Assembly: GCF_014192415.1 (NCBI RefSeq)
Contig: NZ_JACHXY010000002.1
Span: 734,105-798,104 of the forward strand
DNA from: Microbacterium proteolyticum
GTDB taxonomy: Bacteria > Actinomycetota > Actinomycetes > Actinomycetales > Microbacteriaceae
DNA length: 64,000 nucleotides
Direction of reading: 5' to 3'
In this document: one piece after another, positions 56,207-64,000 of the stretch
Layout of the letters: the number at the start of each line of letters is the position of its first letter
How positions within the stretch are numbered: position 1 is the stretch's first letter
The notes under the pieces: model-generated
What the model was told of the DNA's origin: nothing
What the model saw: the letters and a program-made list of their open reading frames with translations, nothing else
The model's database searches: none
Translations under genes and position numbers: made by a program

Positions 56207-56875
56207 TCAAGAGGTTGCGGTGCCCACGACGATCGCCAGCGCGATACCGTCCCACCCCTTGCGGTCGAGGGTCTGCAGGGCTGTGGCGTCGAAGCGGGGG
56301 TCTGCGCCGAGCATCTCCACGCCGCGGCGCGCGCCCTGGACCTTCGAGTCGGGGGTGTCGGCGTCGGCGACCTCTCCCCCGCGCACGACGTTGTCGAGCA
56401 CGACGACGGTTCCGCGCCGCCCCAGGCGCGCCGCCCAGTCGAGATACAGGGGGTTGGATTCCTTGTCGGCGTCGATGAAGACGAGGTCGAACGCCTCCCC
56501 GCCAGCAAGCGTCGGCAGCACGTCCGCTCCGCTTCCGATGCGCACCTCGACACGGTCGCCAACCCCGGCGCGCTCGAGGTTGGCGCGGGCGATCTCGGCG
56601 TTGGCCGGTTCGGCCTCGATCGTCACGACACGGCCGGCGGGGCCGACGGCGCGGGCGAACCAGATCGTGGAGTATCCGCCGAGGGTGCCGATCTCGAGCA
56701 CTCGCCGCGCGCCGGCGATGCGGGCGAGCAGATGCAGGAACTTCCCGTTGACGGGGGCCACCTCGATCGCCGGGAGGCCGGCGTCGTGCTGCGCCCGCAA
56801 CGCGGCATCCAGCATCGGATCGTCACCGACGAGGGTCGCGGTGAGGAAGGCATCGACGTCAACGTGGGTGGGCAC
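56207..56875 (-). CDS. O-methyltransferase (catechol-type, family 3)
   Basis: This 222-residue SAM enzyme has motif I VLEIGTLGGYSTIWFA, GRVVTIEAEP, FDLVFIDADKESNPLYLDWA (metal/SAM) and VVVLDNVVRGGEVAD. Family members methylate catechol-like hydroxyls and need a divalent metal. The GTG at 56875 matches the family start; the frame is open upstream without similarity. Confidence 0.9.
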   Translation of the reverse strand: MPTHVDVDAFLTATLVGDDPMLDAALRAQHDAGLPAIEVAPVNGKFLHLLARIAGARRVLEIGTLGGYSTIWFARAVGPAGRVVTIEAEPANAEIARANLERAGVGDRVEVRIGSGADVLPTLAGGEAFDLVFIDADKESNPLYLDWAARLGRRGTVVVLDNVVRGGEVADADTPDSKVQGARRGVEMLGADPRFDATALQTLDRKGWDGIALAIVVGTATS

Positions 56876-56972
56876 GATCCCACCCTGTCGGCGCGGGCGG
56901 CGCCGGTCAACGCCCACCGCGCGGAGGCACACGTCCCGTTCGAGGACGCACGGGCCCGACGTCGGTGACGTG

Positions 56973-57782
56973 TCACGGTGCGTCTGATCCCGCGGCCGCC
57001 TCGAGCGCCGCGAGCACCGCCGGCAGCAGCGCCTCGGCGGTGCGCCGGTATCCCAGGGCACTCGGGTGGAAGCGGTCGACACTGAACATCTCGTCGGGGT
57101 GCTCGGCAAACACCGGACCCACCGCCCGCGAGAGGGCGACGACGCGACCACCCGCGCGATGGACCGCGGTGGCCTGCGCGGCAGCCAACTGCCGTGAGGA
57201 GCGCGCGGCGAGCGCACGGAGAGGCTGCGGGATCGCGCGGAGCGTCCCGAGGTCCGGACACGTTCCCACCACCACCGGGATGCCGTCGTCGCGCAGCGCT
57301 CGCACGACCTCCTCGAGCTGCTCGGCGGAACGGGATGCCGGGATGCGATGCGTCACGTCGTTGCCACCGACGACGATCACGGCGGCATCCGCTCGGTACT
57401 TCACCGGAAGGGCGGCGATCTGCCCCGCGAGGGCCGATGTCTCGGACCCCACGACGGCGACGGTGCGCAACCGCACCGGGCGACCCGCCTGCCGCGCGAT
57501 GCCCTTCGCCAGGCGCGCGCCGAGCGTATCGCGCCGGTGCCCCGCGCCGAGACCCGCGGCGATCGAGTCCCCGAGCAGCAGGAGCTCGACCGGCTCTCCC
57601 GGATGCTTCTTACGGCGCCAGACCCGGTCGGCATCCAGCGCGTCTTCGCCGAGGGGCTTGCCGATGCGGCGCCGGGCGATCGCCGCTTGGCGCGTGAGCA
57701 GGGCGCGCAGCCCCACCGCCGCCGCACTCAGCACGGCGATCGACGACGCGGCCGTCACGGTGAGGGGCCGACGCGCAGACAT
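56973..57782 (-). CDS. SGNH/GDSL-type hydrolase
   Basis: In this 269-residue protein an N-terminal hydrophobic segment (residues 8-29) suggests export or anchoring. The SGNH blocks are GDSIAAG (Ser73), Gly in VVGSETSAL, VVGGNDVTH (Asn) and VDRFHPSALGY (Asp/His). It is probably an esterase or lipase on lipid or acetylated glycan. The ATG at 57782 precedes the signal-like helix. Confidence 0.88.
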   Translation of the reverse strand: MSARRPLTVTAASSIAVLSAAAVGLRALLTRQAAIARRRIGKPLGEDALDADRVWRRKKHPGEPVELLLLGDSIAAGLGAGHRRDTLGARLAKGIARQAGRPVRLRTVAVVGSETSALAGQIAALPVKYRADAAVIVVGGNDVTHRIPASRSAEQLEEVVRALRDDGIPVVVGTCPDLGTLRAIPQPLRALAARSSRQLAAAQATAVHRAGGRVVALSRAVGPVFAEHPDEMFSVDRFHPSALGYRRTAEALLPAVLAALEAAAGSDAP

Positions 57783-57851
57783 GCTCCGATGACACTCGCC
57801 CCTGGTGAACGCCCGGCGTACGCCGCATGACGGTGCGGCAACGGCGGGCTC

Positions 57852-57891
57852 CCGGCATCCCGTGTGTTCCCGACAAGACTCGGGATGCCGG
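57852..57891 (-). terminator. Hairpin downstream of hisS built from GGATGCC/GGCATCC arms
   Basis: There is a perfect 11-bp stem CCGGCATCCCG (57852-57862) with 57881-57891 and an 18-nt loop, 95 nt past the hisS stop. It may be a terminator; both arms contain the window-wide over-represented 7-mer. Confidence 0.55.
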
Positions 57892-57985
57892 CCGGACACG
57901 CGGCGGAGGCCGGCCCTCGCAGCCTCAGGATGCTGCCACGGGAGGGGTCGGCGTCCGCCGTCGGACGACCGCACCCCGGCGCGAC

Positions 57986-59260
57986 TCAAGCCAGTGGTTT
58001 GAACTCCAGCTCATCGGCTGCGGTGTCGGTGCCGACGGAGGCGAACGAGGTGTAGCCGTCGGCCGCGGAGCGCTCGAGCAGGGCCTTCATGTTCTTCGCC
58101 CGCTGCTCTATTCGCACGCGCGCGCCCTCGGCGACGAGCTGCGCCTTCATCGCGAGCAGCCGGGCGAGAGGGACGTCTCGATCGTGCACGAGCACGATGG
58201 AGCGCTCTCCCTCGGCGTCGGTGTCGGGCAGCAGGTCGACGATCCTCTCGAAGCCGATCGAGAATCCCACGGCCGGGACCTGCTGGCCGAGGAAGCGACC
58301 GATCATGCCGTCGTAACGTCCTCCGCCGCCCAGCGAGTAGTCGACGCTCGGGTGCGCCAGCTCGAAGATGGTGCCGGTGTAGTAGCCCATCCCGCGCACG
58401 AGGAACGGGTCGAAGACCAGCGGCGCATCGGCACCTCGGGCTGCGGCGACGGTGTCGCCCAGGGCCACGAGGTGGGAGATGACCTCGTCGGGGATGCCGT
58501 CGGGAAGGGCCGCACGGATACCGACCTCGTCGAACGACGGCGACGTCGACGGCCGGTCGAGGTACGCGGCGAGAGCATCGACGGCGCCCGCGTCGGCTCC
58601 CCGCCCGCGGAGTTCCGCCACGACGCCCGAGGGGCCGACCTTGTCGAGCTTGTCGATCGTGATCAGCACGCCGGGTCGCTCGCCGGGGGCGAAGCCGAAC
58701 ACGTCGAGCATCGCGTCGAGCACGCGGCGGTCGTTCACCCGGATCGAGCCGCCCGTGAGTCCGAGGGCGTCGAGCACGTCGAGACTCGCGATCATGAGCT
58801 CGGCCTCGGCGCGGGCGGTGGCATCGCCGATGATGTCGATGTCGCACTGCAGGAACTGCCGATAGCGCCCCTTCTGCGGACGCTCGGCGCGCCACACCGG
58901 CGCCATCTGGACGGCGCGGAACACCGTCGGCAGCTGTGCACGGTTCGTCGCGTAGAAACGGGCGAGCGGAACGGTGAGGTCGTAGCGCAGACCCAGGTCG
59001 GCGAGGGCGGCCGGGTCGTCGGCCGCGGCGCGGATGCCCTCGGCATCCATCCCCCGCTTGAGGATGCTGAACGACAGCTTCTCGTTGTCACCGCCGATAC
59101 CGGCGTGGAGGCGGTCGTAGTCCTCCATGACGGGGGTCTCGATCTCGTCGAACCCGTGCGCGCGGTAGCGCTCGCGGATGACGGCGAGCACGCGCTCGCG
59201 ACGGGCCTTGTCAGCGGGGAGGAAGTCGCGCATGCCGCGCGGCGGGTTCACGGATGCCAC
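57986..59260 (-). CDS. hisS: Histidyl-tRNA synthetase
   Basis: This 424-residue class II synthetase has motif 1 near RGMRDFLP, motif 2 APVWRAERPQKGRYRQFLQCDIDI, the histidine motifs LVRGMGYYTGTIFEL and SLGGGGRYDGMIG, motif 3 GFSIGFERI, and a C-terminal anticodon domain. AACAAT is 6 nt before the GTG, a weaker leaderless -10. Confidence 0.96.
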   Translation of the reverse strand: MASVNPPRGMRDFLPADKARRERVLAVIRERYRAHGFDEIETPVMEDYDRLHAGIGGDNEKLSFSILKRGMDAEGIRAAADDPAALADLGLRYDLTVPLARFYATNRAQLPTVFRAVQMAPVWRAERPQKGRYRQFLQCDIDIIGDATARAEAELMIASLDVLDALGLTGGSIRVNDRRVLDAMLDVFGFAPGERPGVLITIDKLDKVGPSGVVAELRGRGADAGAVDALAAYLDRPSTSPSFDEVGIRAALPDGIPDEVISHLVALGDTVAAARGADAPLVFDPFLVRGMGYYTGTIFELAHPSVDYSLGGGGRYDGMIGRFLGQQVPAVGFSIGFERIVDLLPDTDAEGERSIVLVHDRDVPLARLLAMKAQLVAEGARVRIEQRAKNMKALLERSAADGYTSFASVGTDTAADELEFKPLA

Positions 59261-59406
59261 GGTCCCATTGTTCCAGGCTCCGGCGGCAGGTCTGGATGCG
59301 GGCGGGGCGGCCGACGCCGGGTCCGCTCGAGGCGAGCGCTGATCGCCCGTCGCGCACTGTCACCGTGCCCCTGCGTGTCGAGGGGTGATCTCGCGGGAGG
59401 AGCCGC

Positions 59407-60060
59407 TCAGCCGGCCGGTGCTCCGCGGTCTCGCTCCGCGGTCTGCACCTCGGCGCGCAGAATGCGAAGGCGCTCGCGCAGGGCGCGTTCGGCATCCCAC
59501 CCGCGGATGCGTCCCAGATGCACCAGCGTCAGCAGCGCGTCACCCAGCTCGGCCTCGGTCTCGGGATCCGCGAGCCGGTGCGACGGGGCGGGCACCCCGG
59601 TCTGCGCCGCCTTGCTCAGGACCTTCTGCGCGAGCGCGAGCGAGGGCATGTGGTCGCTGACTCCATCGAGGACGCTCGTGCGCGCACGCTTCTCGGCCGC
59701 CTTCGCCGCGTTCCAGTGAACGAGGACCTCCTCGGGAGTGGATGCCACGGCATCCCCGAACACGTGAGGATGACGCCGCACCATCTTCTCGGTCAGGCCG
59801 CGCGCCACATCGTCGATGTCGAAAGGATCGACGGGGTCGCCCGCGGCGATCTCGGCGTGGAACAACACCTGCCACAGCAGGTCGCCGAGCTCTTCGCGCA
59901 GGTCGGCACGGGTGCCCGCCTCGACCGCGTCGATCACCTCGGCGCTCTCCTCCACCAAGTACGGCACGAGGTCGCGATGGTCGATCTGCTGCGTCCACAC
60001 GCACCGCTCGCGCACGGTGTGCATGGTCTCGGCGGCCTCGCGCAGGGCGTCGTCGCTCAC
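59407..60060 (-). CDS. mazG: MazG-type nucleoside triphosphate pyrophosphohydrolase
   Basis: This 217-residue protein has the all-alpha MazG metal motif EESAEVIDAVEAG plus EELGDLLWQVLFHAEIA (EExxE and ExxD). It hydrolyses (aberrant) NTPs to NMP and pyrophosphate, as in mycobacterial MazG. It is shorter than the two-domain E. coli form. GGAAGGAG is 5 nt from the GTG. Confidence 0.93.
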   Translation of the reverse strand: MSDDALREAAETMHTVRERCVWTQQIDHRDLVPYLVEESAEVIDAVEAGTRADLREELGDLLWQVLFHAEIAAGDPVDPFDIDDVARGLTEKMVRRHPHVFGDAVASTPEEVLVHWNAAKAAEKRARTSVLDGVSDHMPSLALAQKVLSKAAQTGVPAPSHRLADPETEAELGDALLTLVHLGRIRGWDAERALRERLRILRAEVQTAERDRGAPAG

Positions 60061-60475
60061 GGGAACTCCTTCCGCGACCCGTGACGTCCGGCACCCACCG
60101 GTCCCGCGGGAAACGCTCCCCCGAGTATGCCCCCGCGCGCCGTCACCGGTCAGGCCCGCGTCCGTCACACGCTGTCCGATTCGCGGAGATCTCCCGAGTT
60201 CGAGACGGGTGGTGGTCCGACTCGGCCCCGATTGCACACCGGGGCGCCGAGGCTCGGCGAGTACGGGCGGAGCATGACCTGTGCGCAACTCCGGAAGATT
60301 GCGCTCGTACGCCTGCGGAAAGCGGGAAAGACGGTGTTCGGGCAACCGCAGCCCGGAGAATATCCGGATTTCGGCGCGGAGACGTTGCCCGTAAGCGGCG
60401 CCGCGCCGCCCCGCACGAGCACCCCACCGGTCCCGTGTCATCTGCGCGCAACGCGACGCCGATAATCTTGGCCGT
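60061..60475. other. 415-nt gap upstream of ppc without a recognisable gene
   Basis: The plus frame 60127-60465 is open but Arg/Pro-rich and lacks codon bias. The DNA is somewhat less GC-rich in the 60280-60380 segment (CGGAAGATTG, GAATATCCGGATTT). It presumably carries regulatory sequence for ppc; I see no other structure. Confidence 0.5.
60461..60466 (+). promoter_or_regulatory. -10 (GATAAT) of ppc
   Basis: GATAAT is 9 nt from the ppc GTG at 60476. It is also 7 nt from a GTG at 60474 that opens a 4-codon out-of-frame ORF (MCVI) overlapping the ppc start. Either way the leader is 0-3 nt. Confidence 0.5.
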
Positions 60476-63148
60476 GTGCGTGATCTGACCCCGACCGAGG
60501 CCATCGACCTCGTGGGCCGCTTCGAAGCCGGCCAAGAGCTCCCCGAACAGATGCGTGCCGACGTGCGCCTGCTCGGATCGCTATTGGGCCGAGTCCTTCG
60601 GGAGAGCGGCTCCCCTGGCCTGTACGACGACGTCGAAAGACTGCGTACAGCAACGATCCAGGCCTACACCGACGAGACGTCCGCGGCGTTCGAGCGAGCC
60701 GCGGCCATCGCCGACGACTTCTCGATCGAGCGGGCCGACGAAGTCGCCCGCGCCTTCACGGCGTACTTCCACCTCGTCAACCTCGTCGAAGAGCATCAGC
60801 GCGTGCGCGTCCTGCGCGAGCGCGGTGATCAGCCATCGCGCAGCGGCATCCCCGACACGATCGCCAGCGCCTTCGAGAGGCTGTCGAGCGAGGTCGGCGA
60901 AGAGACCGCCCTCGCGCGTCTCCAGGCCCTGCGCTTCCACCCGGTCTTCACCGCGCACCCCACTGAGGCCCGCCGCCGAGCGATCTCGACGAGCATCCGT
61001 CGCCTGTCGGAACTCCTCGGCGAACGCGACGCCGCGGGTGAGAACGCGGCCGAGACGCGCCGCACCGAGCGTCGCATGCTGGAAGAGATCGACACGCTCT
61101 GGCGAACTGCTCCCCTCCGCCGCGAGAAGCCGTCTCCCGTCGACGAGGTGCGGTCGGTCATGGCCGTGTTCGACGAGACCCTGTACACCGCCGTGCCTCA
61201 CGTCTACCGCCGCATCGACGACATCCTCCAGGGCGAGAACGCGGGATCCCGTGCGCCCATCGTGAAGCCGTTCGTCCGCGTCGGCTCCTGGGTCGGTGGA
61301 GACCGTGACGGCAACCCGTTCGTCACGGCGTCCGTCACCCGCAAGGCCGCCTCGATCGCGAGCGAGCATGTGCTCCTGGGCCTCGAGCGCACCGCACTGC
61401 GCGTGGGACGAGGTCTGACGCTGGATGCCGGTACCACCCCGCCCAGCGACGCCCTCGTCGCCCTGTGGCACCGCCTCCGTGCCGCCGACGAAGACGCCGC
61501 AACGGAGATCGCCGAGCGCTCACCCGAGGAACCGCATCGCCGCATCCTGCTGCTGCTGGCCCGGAAGATCGCCGCGACCCGTACCCGTAACGCCGATCTG
61601 GCGTACCGCGACCCCGAGCACCTGCTGGCCGATCTGCGAACGGTGCAAGAATCGCTCGTCGCCGCCGGCGCCGCGCGGCAGGCCTACGGCGCACTGCAGA
61701 GACTGGTGTGGCAGGTCGAGACGTACGGCTTCCACCTCACCGAGCTCGAGGTCCGCCAGCACTCGGCGGTGCACCGCAAGGTGCTCGACGAGCTTCGCGC
61801 CGGCGGACAGCGCAGCGAACTGACCGATGAGGTGCTCGAGGTCTTCCGCTCCATCGCCTACGTGCAGGAGCGCTTCGGACCTCGCGCCGCCGGCCGCTAC
61901 ATCGTCTCGTTCACCCAGTCGGCCGACGACCTCGCGAACGTGCACGAACTCGCGTCATACGCGATGGGCCCGGGCGAGCCTCTCCCCGTTCTCGACGTTA
62001 TTCCGTTGTTCGAGACGTTCGCCGACCTGCAGGCGGCCCCCGGCATCCTCGCCGAGATCGTCACGCACCCCTCGTTCGTCAGCCGACTGGATGCCACCGG
62101 CCGTCGCCTCGAGGTCATGCTCGGCTACTCCGACTCGTCGAAGGACGTCGGTCCCGTCGCGGCGAACCTCGCCCTCTACGAGGCCCAGGCGCAGATCTCG
62201 ACCTGGGCTGCAGCCGAGGGCATCGAGCTCACCCTCTTCCACGGTCGCGGCGGCGCTCTCGGTCGAGGCGGCGGACCCGCCAACTCGGCCATCCTCGCCC
62301 AGCCGCCGCACTCGGTCGACGGTCGGTTCAAGCTCACCGAGCAAGGCGAGGTCATCTTCGCGCGCTACGGCGACCCCGACATCGCGATGCGCCACATCGA
62401 CCAGGTCGCGGCTGCCGTGCTCACGGCCTCCTCCCCCTCGATCGAGCGGCGCAACCGGGGCGCGGCCGACGCCTTCGCCGATGTCGCGCGCACGATGGAC
62501 GTCGCTTCGCGGGAGCGGTTCTTCGCCCTGGTGAAGGCGCCCGGCTTCGCGCCGTGGTTCGCCACGGTCACGCCGATGGAGGAGCTCGGCCACCTCGCCC
62601 TCGGCTCGCGCCCCGCACGCCGAGGACTATCGGTCGAGTCGCTCGAAGACCTTCGCGCGATCCCGTGGGTCTTTTCGTGGACTCAGGCGCGCATCAACCT
62701 CGCGGGATGGTTCGGTCTCGGCACAGCACTCGACGCCGTCGACGATGAGCAGCGTCTCCGCGACGCGTACGAGCAGTGGCCGCTGTTCCGTACGATGATC
62801 GACAATGTCGCGATGAGCCTGGCGAAGGCCGACGAGCGCATCGCCCGCCGCTACCTCGCGCTCGGCGACCGGGACGACCTCGCTCAGCTCGTCATGGACG
62901 AGATGCTGCTCACCCGCTCGTGGGTCGAGCGCATCACCGGCGGCGATCTGCTCGGCAACAAGCCCGTTCTACAGCGCGCCGTGAAGATGCGCAGCCCGTA
63001 CGTCGACGCCCTCTCTCTGCTGCAGCTGCGGGCGCTCCGCGCCCTACGCGATGCCTCGCCCGAGTCGGAGATCCCGGATGCCGAGCAGCAGCGGCTGCTG
63101 CTCCTGTCGGTGAGCGGCGTGGCTGCGGGTCTGCAGAACACCGGCTGA
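60476..63148 (+). CDS. ppc: Phosphoenolpyruvate carboxylase
   Basis: At 890 residues this is the usual actinobacterial length. It carboxylates PEP with bicarbonate to oxaloacetate, the anaplerotic step. Catalytic His161 is in TAHPTEARRR, Lys556 in MLGYSDSSKD, the mobile loop is FHGRGGALGRGGGP, and the C-terminal QNTG required for activity is intact. It is monocistronic with a terminator. Confidence 0.97.
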   Translation: MRDLTPTEAIDLVGRFEAGQELPEQMRADVRLLGSLLGRVLRESGSPGLYDDVERLRTATIQAYTDETSAAFERAAAIADDFSIERADEVARAFTAYFHLVNLVEEHQRVRVLRERGDQPSRSGIPDTIASAFERLSSEVGEETALARLQALRFHPVFTAHPTEARRRAISTSIRRLSELLGERDAAGENAAETRRTERRMLEEIDTLWRTAPLRREKPSPVDEVRSVMAVFDETLYTAVPHVYRRIDDILQGENAGSRAPIVKPFVRVGSWVGGDRDGNPFVTASVTRKAASIASEHVLLGLERTALRVGRGLTLDAGTTPPSDALVALWHRLRAADEDAATEIAERSPEEPHRRILLLLARKIAATRTRNADLAYRDPEHLLADLRTVQESLVAAGAARQAYGALQRLVWQVETYGFHLTELEVRQHSAVHRKVLDELRAGGQRSELTDEVLEVFRSIAYVQERFGPRAAGRYIVSFTQSADDLANVHELASYAMGPGEPLPVLDVIPLFETFADLQAAPGILAEIVTHPSFVSRLDATGRRLEVMLGYSDSSKDVGPVAANLALYEAQAQISTWAAAEGIELTLFHGRGGALGRGGGPANSAILAQPPHSVDGRFKLTEQGEVIFARYGDPDIAMRHIDQVAAAVLTASSPSIERRNRGAADAFADVARTMDVASRERFFALVKAPGFAPWFATVTPMEELGHLALGSRPARRGLSVESLEDLRAIPWVFSWTQARINLAGWFGLGTALDAVDDEQRLRDAYEQWPLFRTMIDNVAMSLAKADERIARRYLALGDRDDLAQLVMDEMLLTRSWVERITGGDLLGNKPVLQRAVKMRSPYVDALSLLQLRALRALRDASPESEIPDAEQQRLLLLSVSGVAAGLQNTG

Positions 63149-63165
63149 GCACGAACCGATCCAGT

Positions 63166-63206
63166 GACGCGCCGCTCCCCGAAAGGGTCACGGCGCGTCT
63201 CTGTTT
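63166..63206 (+). terminator. Terminator of ppc
   Basis: There is a 9-bp stem GACGCGCCG (63166-63174) with 63191-63199 and a 16-nt loop, followed by TCTGTTTT, the best U-run in the window. Confidence 0.85.
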
Positions 63207-63242
63207 TCCCGCGACGTCGAACGCGTTCGTCGAGACGAGCTG

Positions 63243-63842
63243 TCAGTCGAGACGACGGTCTGAGACGTGGCGGGACAGGCTCCGGCCGTAGCGCTCGGTG
63301 AGCTGCACCATCAGGTCGGGTGTTTCGCGGTCCAGTCCGAAGACGTAACCGGGGAAGTCGAGCTCCTTCTGCGCGGCCCAGATCTCTTCGTGGCGGTCGG
63401 GCGCGAGAATGAGCAGCGGGTCACCGACCGCGACCCAGGAAATCGGCACGACGGTCCCCGCGGGGAGCACGGTGCGCACGTGGACCACCGCATTGATCCG
63501 CACTTCGCTGCGATCCCCGATCTCCGCCCCGTTGAAGACCCGGGTACCGGTCGCGAGGAAGACCTCGGCACCGATGTCGGCACCGGCGATACTCGCCATC
63601 GGACCGATGAGGGTGTGCGGTCCGATATGTACAGCGTGGGTCGAGCTGGCCCGGACGAGGGCGTTCTCCATCACGATGGTGTTCTCCCCCAGCACCACCG
63701 GGCTGCCCTCGGCGGTGAGGACGGCACCGTGAAGAACCTGGCACCCCGCCCCGATGGTCACGTCTCCGCTGATGACGGCCGTGGGGGCGACGACGGCGTC
63801 AGGATGAATTCGGGGATCGGCCCCGAGGTGACTGAAGAGCAT
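63243..63842 (-). CDS. Gamma-carbonic-anhydrase-like hexapeptide-repeat protein
   Basis: This 199-residue left-handed beta-helix protein has hexapeptide repeats from ISGDVTIGAGCQVLHGAV to GADIGAEVFLATGTRV. Histidines in the pattern STHAVHIGPHTLIG resemble the metal-binding positions of the gamma-CA/YrdA/PaaY group. Enzymatic activity is uncertain. GGAAAGGAT precedes the ATG. Confidence 0.82.
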   Translation of the reverse strand: MLFSHLGADPRIHPDAVVAPTAVISGDVTIGAGCQVLHGAVLTAEGSPVVLGENTIVMENALVRASSTHAVHIGPHTLIGPMASIAGADIGAEVFLATGTRVFNGAEIGDRSEVRINAVVHVRTVLPAGTVVPISWVAVGDPLLILAPDRHEEIWAAQKELDFPGYVFGLDRETPDLMVQLTERYGRSLSRHVSDRRLD

Positions 63843-63918
63843 GGCGGCATCCTTTCCCTCGATGCGGTCAGCGTAGCGCCGACGCGCCTGGCCAAGCGAC
63901 GTGCGCCGGGTACGACGA

Positions 63919-63963
63919 AGCGCTGGTACGTGCTCCCCCGAAGGGAAAGCTCGTACCAGCGCT
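63919..63963. terminator. Perfect 12-bp hairpin at the right edge
   Basis: AGCGCTGGTACG (63919-63930) pairs exactly with 63952-63963 across 21 nt. The gene it would serve lies beyond the window. The last 37 bases show no identifiable feature. Confidence 0.5.
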
Positions 63964-64000
63964 CGCTAATGGGTGGGGGTGAAATGCGAAATGGCCACCC

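Noticed and set aside
60127..60465. 112-codon plus frame upstream of ppc
   Set aside because: It is Arg/Pro-rich, without an RBS, codon preference or motif.
63964..64000. Possible tRNA or start of a structured RNA at the right edge (GGGTGG...CCACCC)
   Set aside because: No cloverleaf arms or T-loop consensus can be drawn in the bases available.

Overview
The window looks like a chromosomal segment of a high-GC actinobacterium, most likely Microbacteriaceae and probably Microbacterium. The support is about 70% GC, strong GAC/GCC/CTC codon bias, frequent GTG starts, actinobacterial families (MarP, DUF4245, DUF4307, DUF501, FtsB-like, DUF6264-like) and many leaderless promoters. The genus is inferred from gene content and composition; no search was run. 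I found no rRNA, CRISPR array, prophage, integrase or transposase, and one tRNA.

Layout. 0-1.2 kb: MarP-like periplasmic protease. 1.5-8.1 kb: NrtR-type regulator, nadA-nadB-nadC, a NifS-like cysteine desulfurase and a GT2 glycosyltransferase, chained by start/stop overlaps. 8-12 kb: ABC exporter, a DHA2 drug transporter interrupted by one in-frame TAG, and a 40-residue protein with a Cys-rich tail. 12-17 kb: PfpI/DJ-1 protein, Fpg/Nei glycosylase, flotillin, zinc-ribbon protein, mutarotase, CsbD. 17-21.6 kb: S11 peptidase behind a leaderless uORF, then an ECF sigma/anti-sigma pair divergent from a CHRD protein/class F sortase operon, with a symmetric double promoter between them. 21.6-23.2 kb: lower-GC island of small unknown genes with degraded copies of the ychF 3' end. 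23-30 kb: ychF, methyltransferase, exonuclease, RmuC, class II FBPase, class II aldolase. 30-35 kb: MOSC protein, a second ECF/zinc anti-sigma pair, ispH, xseAB. 35-40.4 kb: DUF4245, beta-carbonic anhydrase, fumC, two-component system. 40.7-48.2 kb: PIN-PhoH protein, cis-prenyltransferase, TrhA/hemolysin III, DUF4307, greA, ilvA, AI-2E-type permease. 48.3-57.8 kb: YcaQ, LemA, a UAA-anticodon tRNA, NDH-2, a subtilase, DUF501, FtsB-like, eno, O-methyltransferase, SGNH hydrolase. 58-63.9 kb: hisS, mazG, ppc and a gamma-carbonic-anhydrase-like protein.

How the parts work together. The NAD block couples a regulator, three synthesis enzymes and a sulfur donor for the NadA cluster. FBPase, aldolase, enolase, PEP carboxylase and fumarase are central carbon steps scattered through the window. 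Each ECF pair appears to read a promoter of the form TGAAC[C/G]-N16-CGT at its own start, and one of them also drives a cell-surface operon. At least a dozen genes have a TANNNT -10 hexamer 6-8 nt before the start codon, which implies leaderless mRNAs and settles several starts.

The strongest signals not explained by genes are: (1) a 7-mer GGATGCC/GGCATCC, in fact nearly YGGCATCC, about 100 times in 64 kb by eye count against about 15 expected from base composition; (2) serial partial copies of the ychF 3' end bounding the small-gene island; (3) a mirror-symmetric divergent ECF promoter.
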